Assembly: GCA_023374025.1 (NCBI GenBank)
Contig: SIJG01000038.1
Span: forward strand, 745,212 to 809,211
Reading direction: 5' to 3'
DNA: 64,000 nt
Source of the DNA: Heterodera schachtii
Lineage: Eukaryota; Nematoda; Chromadorea; Rhabditida; Heteroderidae
Under the pieces are notes generated by a model. The model searched no databases, was not told the origin of the DNA, and saw only the letters and a list, made by a program, of their open reading frames with translations. A program made the translations under genes and the position numbers. This document shows, piece by piece, positions 60,403-64,000 of this stretch; position 1 is the first letter of the stretch, and each line of letters begins with the position of its first letter.

Positions 60403-62845
60403 TATCTGCGATTGTTAAATTTTCTAGGTTAATAGAAAACACATTTTAAAAAGAAAACTTATTTTGACAGCGAATGCAAATATCTGATTGATAAGGAGTA
60501 AATTTCAGACCTAAACCGATTATTCTGGGCCTAAAAATTAATTTTCTATTTTTTGCTCACTTTCTAATGTCAATAGCAAAAATTAAACGGCAACTGAAAA
60601 GAAAAGGTCTGTTCTTCTTTAAGATAAGGCATTTCAAAATAGCAATTCCTCAAAAATAAATTAGAGAATAAAAACATTTTATTATCACTCATCTGCTGAA
60701 ATGTCGATAAACGAAATATTTTTAAGCATCCTATAAAAAACTGCTCACATCGAAACAGATTTGTAGAATGGGCTTATACAATTAAAATGTGTGTTGAAAG
60801 AAAAATTTTACTAATGGACATCGAGTACCATTCGCACACTTTTTTCATAATTATAAACAAATTGCAGAGTCAAAATATTGAATCCGTTATTTACTCCTTT
60901 CGCCGCTCAATTGGTCGCATCCGAAACAATGGAAAAGACCAAAAATCATGCTCACTATCCTATTAAGAAATTTTAAATTTAGACCTTAGCTAAATTTATA
61001 TTAATTGAACGGCAACTGAAAAGAAAAGGTCTGTTCTTTTTTAAGATAAGGCATTTCAAAATAGCAATTTTTCAAAAATATATTAAAGAGTAAAAAACAT
61101 TTTATTATAACTCATCTGCTGAAATGTCGATAAACGAAATATTTTTAAGCATCCTATAAAAAACTGCTCACATCGAAACAAATTTGTAGAATGGGCTTAT
61201 ACAATAAAAATGTATGTTGAAAGAAAAATTTTACTAATGGACATCGTAAAATAATTAAAATTGCTGCAAATTTTGTAATGGGTAATTTAGCTAAGGTTTA
61301 AAATTTAAAATTTCTTAATAGGATAGTGAGCATGATTTTTGGTCTTTTCCATTGTTTCGGATGCGACCAATTGAGCGGCGAAAGGAGTAAATAACGGATT
61401 CAATATTTTGACTCTGCAATTTGTTTATAATTATGAAAAAAGTGTGCGAATGGTACTCGATGTCCATTAGTAAAATTTTTCTTTCAACACACATTTTAAT
61501 TGTATAAGCCCATTCTACAAATCTGTTTCGATGTGAGCAGTTTTTTATAGGATGCTTAAAAATATTTCGTTTATCGACATTTCAGCAGATGAGTGATAAT
61601 AAAATGTTTTTTACTCTCTAATATATTTTTGAGAAATTGCTATTTTGAAATGCCTTATCTTAAAAAAGAACAGACCTTTTCTTTTCAGTTGCCGTTCAAT
61701 TTTTGCTATTGACATTAGAAAATGAGCAAAAAATTGAAAATTAATTTTTAGCTCCAGAATAATCGGTTTAGGTCTGAAATTTACTCCTTATCAATCAGAT
61801 ATTTGCATTCGCTGTCAAAATAAGTTTTCTTTTTAAAATGTGTTTTCTATTAACCTAGAAAATGTAACAATCGCAGATGAATACTGCATTAAAATAGACC
61901 CTCGACGACTCAAATAATTAAAATTGATGCAAATTTTGTAATGGGTAATTTAGCTAAGGTCTAAATTTAAAATTTCTTAATAGGATAGTGAGCATGATTT
62001 TTGGTCTTTTCCATTGTTTCGGATGCGACCAATTGAGCGGCGAAAGGAGTAAATAACGGATTCAATATTTTGACTCTGCAATTTGTTTATAATTATGAAA
62101 AAAGTGTGCGAATGGTACTCGATGTCCATTAGTAAAATTTTTCTTTCAACACACATGTTAATTGTATAAGCCCATTCTACAAATCTGTTTCGATGTGAGC
62201 AGTTTTTTATAGGATGCTTAAAAATATTTCGTTTATCGACATTTCAGCAGATGAGTGATAATAAAATGTTTTTTACTCTTTAATATATTTTTGAAAAATT
62301 GCTATTTTGAAATGCCTTATCTTAAAAAAGAACAGACCTTTTCTTTTCAGTTGCCGTTCAATTTTTGCTATTGACATTAGAAAATGAGCAAAAAATTGAA
62401 AATTAATTTTTAGCTCCAGAATAATCGGTTTAGGTCTGAAATTTACTCCTTATCAATCAGATATTTGCATTCGCTGTCAAAATAGATTTTCTTTTTAAAA
62501 TGTGTTTTCTATTAACCTAGAAAATTTAACAATCGCAGATGAATACTGCATAAAAATAGACCTTCGACGACTAAAATAATTAAAATTGCTGCAAATTTTG
62601 TAATGGGTAATTTAGCTAAGGTTTAAAATTTAAAATTCAGCAGATGAGTTATAATAAAATTTTTTTACTCTTTAATATATTTTTGAAAAATTGCTATTTT
62701 GAAATGCCTTATCTTAAAAAAGAACAGACCTTTTCTTTTCAGTTGCCGTTCAATTTTTGGTATTGACATTAGAAAATGAGCAAAAAAGTGAAAATTAATT
62801 TTTAGCTCCATAATAATCGGTTTAGGTCTGAAATTTACTTTTTGT
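60403..62845. repeat. Cluster of about 660-bp repeats in opposing orientations
   Basis: Forward copies: A at about 60403-60990, and partial B at about 61005-61250. Reverse copies: C at about 61250-61890, D at about 61905-62560, and E at about 62565-62845 with an internal deletion. AATGGGTAATTTAGCTAAGG recurs at 61277, 61940 and 62602, giving a period of about 662 bp for the reverse copies. A and B face C-E, so the cluster is one large inverted array with its centre near 61250. Shared landmarks are GGATAGTGAGCATGATTTTT, TTCGGATGCGACCAATTGAG and TATCGACATTTCAGCAGATG (minus forms in A and B). Units are highly similar and carry no open frame of note. Confidence 0.85.
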
Positions 62846-62849
62846 TATC

Positions 62850-63930
62850 TTAATAATATTTTAATACAAATTAGTAAACTTAAAATTAATTTTTCAATAA
62901 TTTTCAATATATATTTTTTGGTTTTATATTCGTTAATAATTTTGATATTTTCTGATTTAAATTAAAATGGTTGATCATATAGTTTATTATTATATTCATA
63001 TTCTTGTATACCAAATTGTTTCTTATTGTAAAGGAATAATTTGATGCTATCAAAAAATTTATAAATTTTTACAATTATATATAAAGTAATAAATTCTGCG
63101 TACAGGATTTGTAAAGCCAATTTACGAACTGACATTAGAAAAAAATAATATTTTACATTTTATTTATTTGCTAATAAATTATTGCTAGCTGAGCGTAGAT
63201 TAATATACTGACCTCGTTCATTTGATACTAAGGCGAATTATGGAATATTTGCAATTTCTTGTCATTTCTTACTGTATTTTAAATATTTTTAATTTAACTC
63301 AGTAGCCGAAAGTGGCAAATGGAATTCTTAATTCGTATTGTATTTTGAAGTTCTCTGTACTTATTTATTGCATTTTGTTTTTTTTGCACATATTTCAGTT
63401 TTTTTAGCACACATTTTATTAATATTTTAGGGTTTATAACACATAAAAATCCCCTGTCTAATTAATAACATGGTAATAAAAAGACGAAGGAAACAATAAA
63501 TGAAAGATTATAAATGAAATATTTATTTGTTGTTAATAGATTTTACTATGCATTAAAAATACTTAATAAGACAAAATTTATTTAATATATGTCTAGATAA
63601 ATTTTCATAAATTTTCGAATTACACATAATATCAAATAAATGTTTAAATATTTGCAAAAATGCTTTTATGCATTAAATTAAATATGAAAAGGCTTCAAAT
63701 AATAGGTTGCTTTGTTAAATTTGAAAAAACTTGAACCCCGATATTACTAATAATTATAAATTTAGGTGAATTAATATAAAAAATATAAACCCAATAGTTT
63801 TATAAAATATTTACAAACTATAATTTTTTCAAATATTTTATTATTTTATTAAATTTCAAACTTGGATATTGAAATATCAATAATTTTATATTTTAATTTC
63901 TATAAGAATAAGAATATAAAATAACACGAC
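62850..63930. other. AT-rich stretch with one repeat relative
   Basis: No gene seen. 63385-63465 (TTTTTTAGCACACATTTT, TTTATAACACATAAAAATCC) belongs to the dispersed ATGTGCTAAAAATCC family. Confidence 0.4.
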
Positions 63931-63932
63931 AG

Positions 63933-63982
63933 AAACGTTCAGGAGTTGACACGCTGCGTTAGCCAGTATGAGCTCAATGCAA
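63933..63982 (+). CDS. Candidate internal exon at right edge, unknown product
   Basis: 50 nt between an ACACGACAG acceptor (AG at 63931-63932) and a GTAAAA donor (63983). One frame reads NVQELTRCVSQYELNA, with GC well above the background. The minus strand is also open here, with a more hydrophobic reading. The exon would continue beyond the window. No family can be named from 16 residues. Confidence 0.3.
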
Positions 63983-64000
63983 GTAAAAAAAAATTTATCC

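Overview
This is a gene-poor, very AT-rich eukaryotic window. I judge by eye that about four fifths of the bases are A or T. Everything recognisable sits in islands of higher GC: two small spliced genes at the left end, one broken LTR retrotransposon in the middle, a LINE fragment near 53.5 kb, and a series of short non-autonomous or foldback repeats. Introns of 42-50 nt, two genes head-to-tail with about 150 nt between them, and a K02A2.6-like Ty3/Gypsy element fit a nematode. The extreme AT content would suit a root-knot (Meloidogyne-like) lineage. The assignment is inference.

Left end (0.4-2.2 kb, minus strand): a macro-domain protein gene, then an OTU-type cysteine protease gene. Both are interrupted by tiny introns, so simple ORF calling shows only pieces. 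With the introns removed, both have their family's key motifs. Their spacing, and a TTCAG acceptor just upstream of the OTU start codon, suggest an operon. One reader of ADP-ribose signalling and one deubiquitinase-like enzyme would then be co-expressed. A possible 5' exon lies at 3.75-3.86 kb.

2.2-31 kb: AT-rich DNA with long blocks that alternate between A-rich and T-rich on the plus strand. It holds a 553-bp inverted-repeat element with an 8-bp target duplication (8.8 kb), a CCTGG-rich repeat (28.0 kb), a 225-bp hAT-like MITE made of CCCGGT repeats (28.6 kb) and a truncated copy of a foldback element (29.2 kb).

31.4-36.3 kb: a 4.9-kb Ty3/Gypsy element with nearly identical LTRs, a polypurine tract, gag, zinc knuckles, protease, reverse transcriptase, RNase H and a DD35E integrase. 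Two in-frame stops, one frameshift and a missing gag start codon break it.

36.3-53.3 kb: a foldback element built from 15-bp repeats around a unique spacer (39.4-40.4 kb), an inverted pair 1.7 kb apart (42.7/44.4 kb), a 1.0-kb hAT-like MITE with an exact 8-bp target duplication and a nested tRNA-like segment (45.5-46.5 kb), a GC-rich coding-like island (48.0 kb) and the complete 945-bp foldback element with a very strong central hairpin (50.2-51.2 kb).

53.3-64 kb: a 5'-truncated LINE, then an intact 150-aa ORF of unknown function, short tandem repeats (55.4 kb), two coding-like small ORFs (57.1 and 59.1 kb), a cluster of about 660-bp repeats in opposing orientations (60.4-62.8 kb) and a possible exon at the right edge. 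Apart from the macro/OTU pair, I see no gene with a firm function that is not part of a mobile element.
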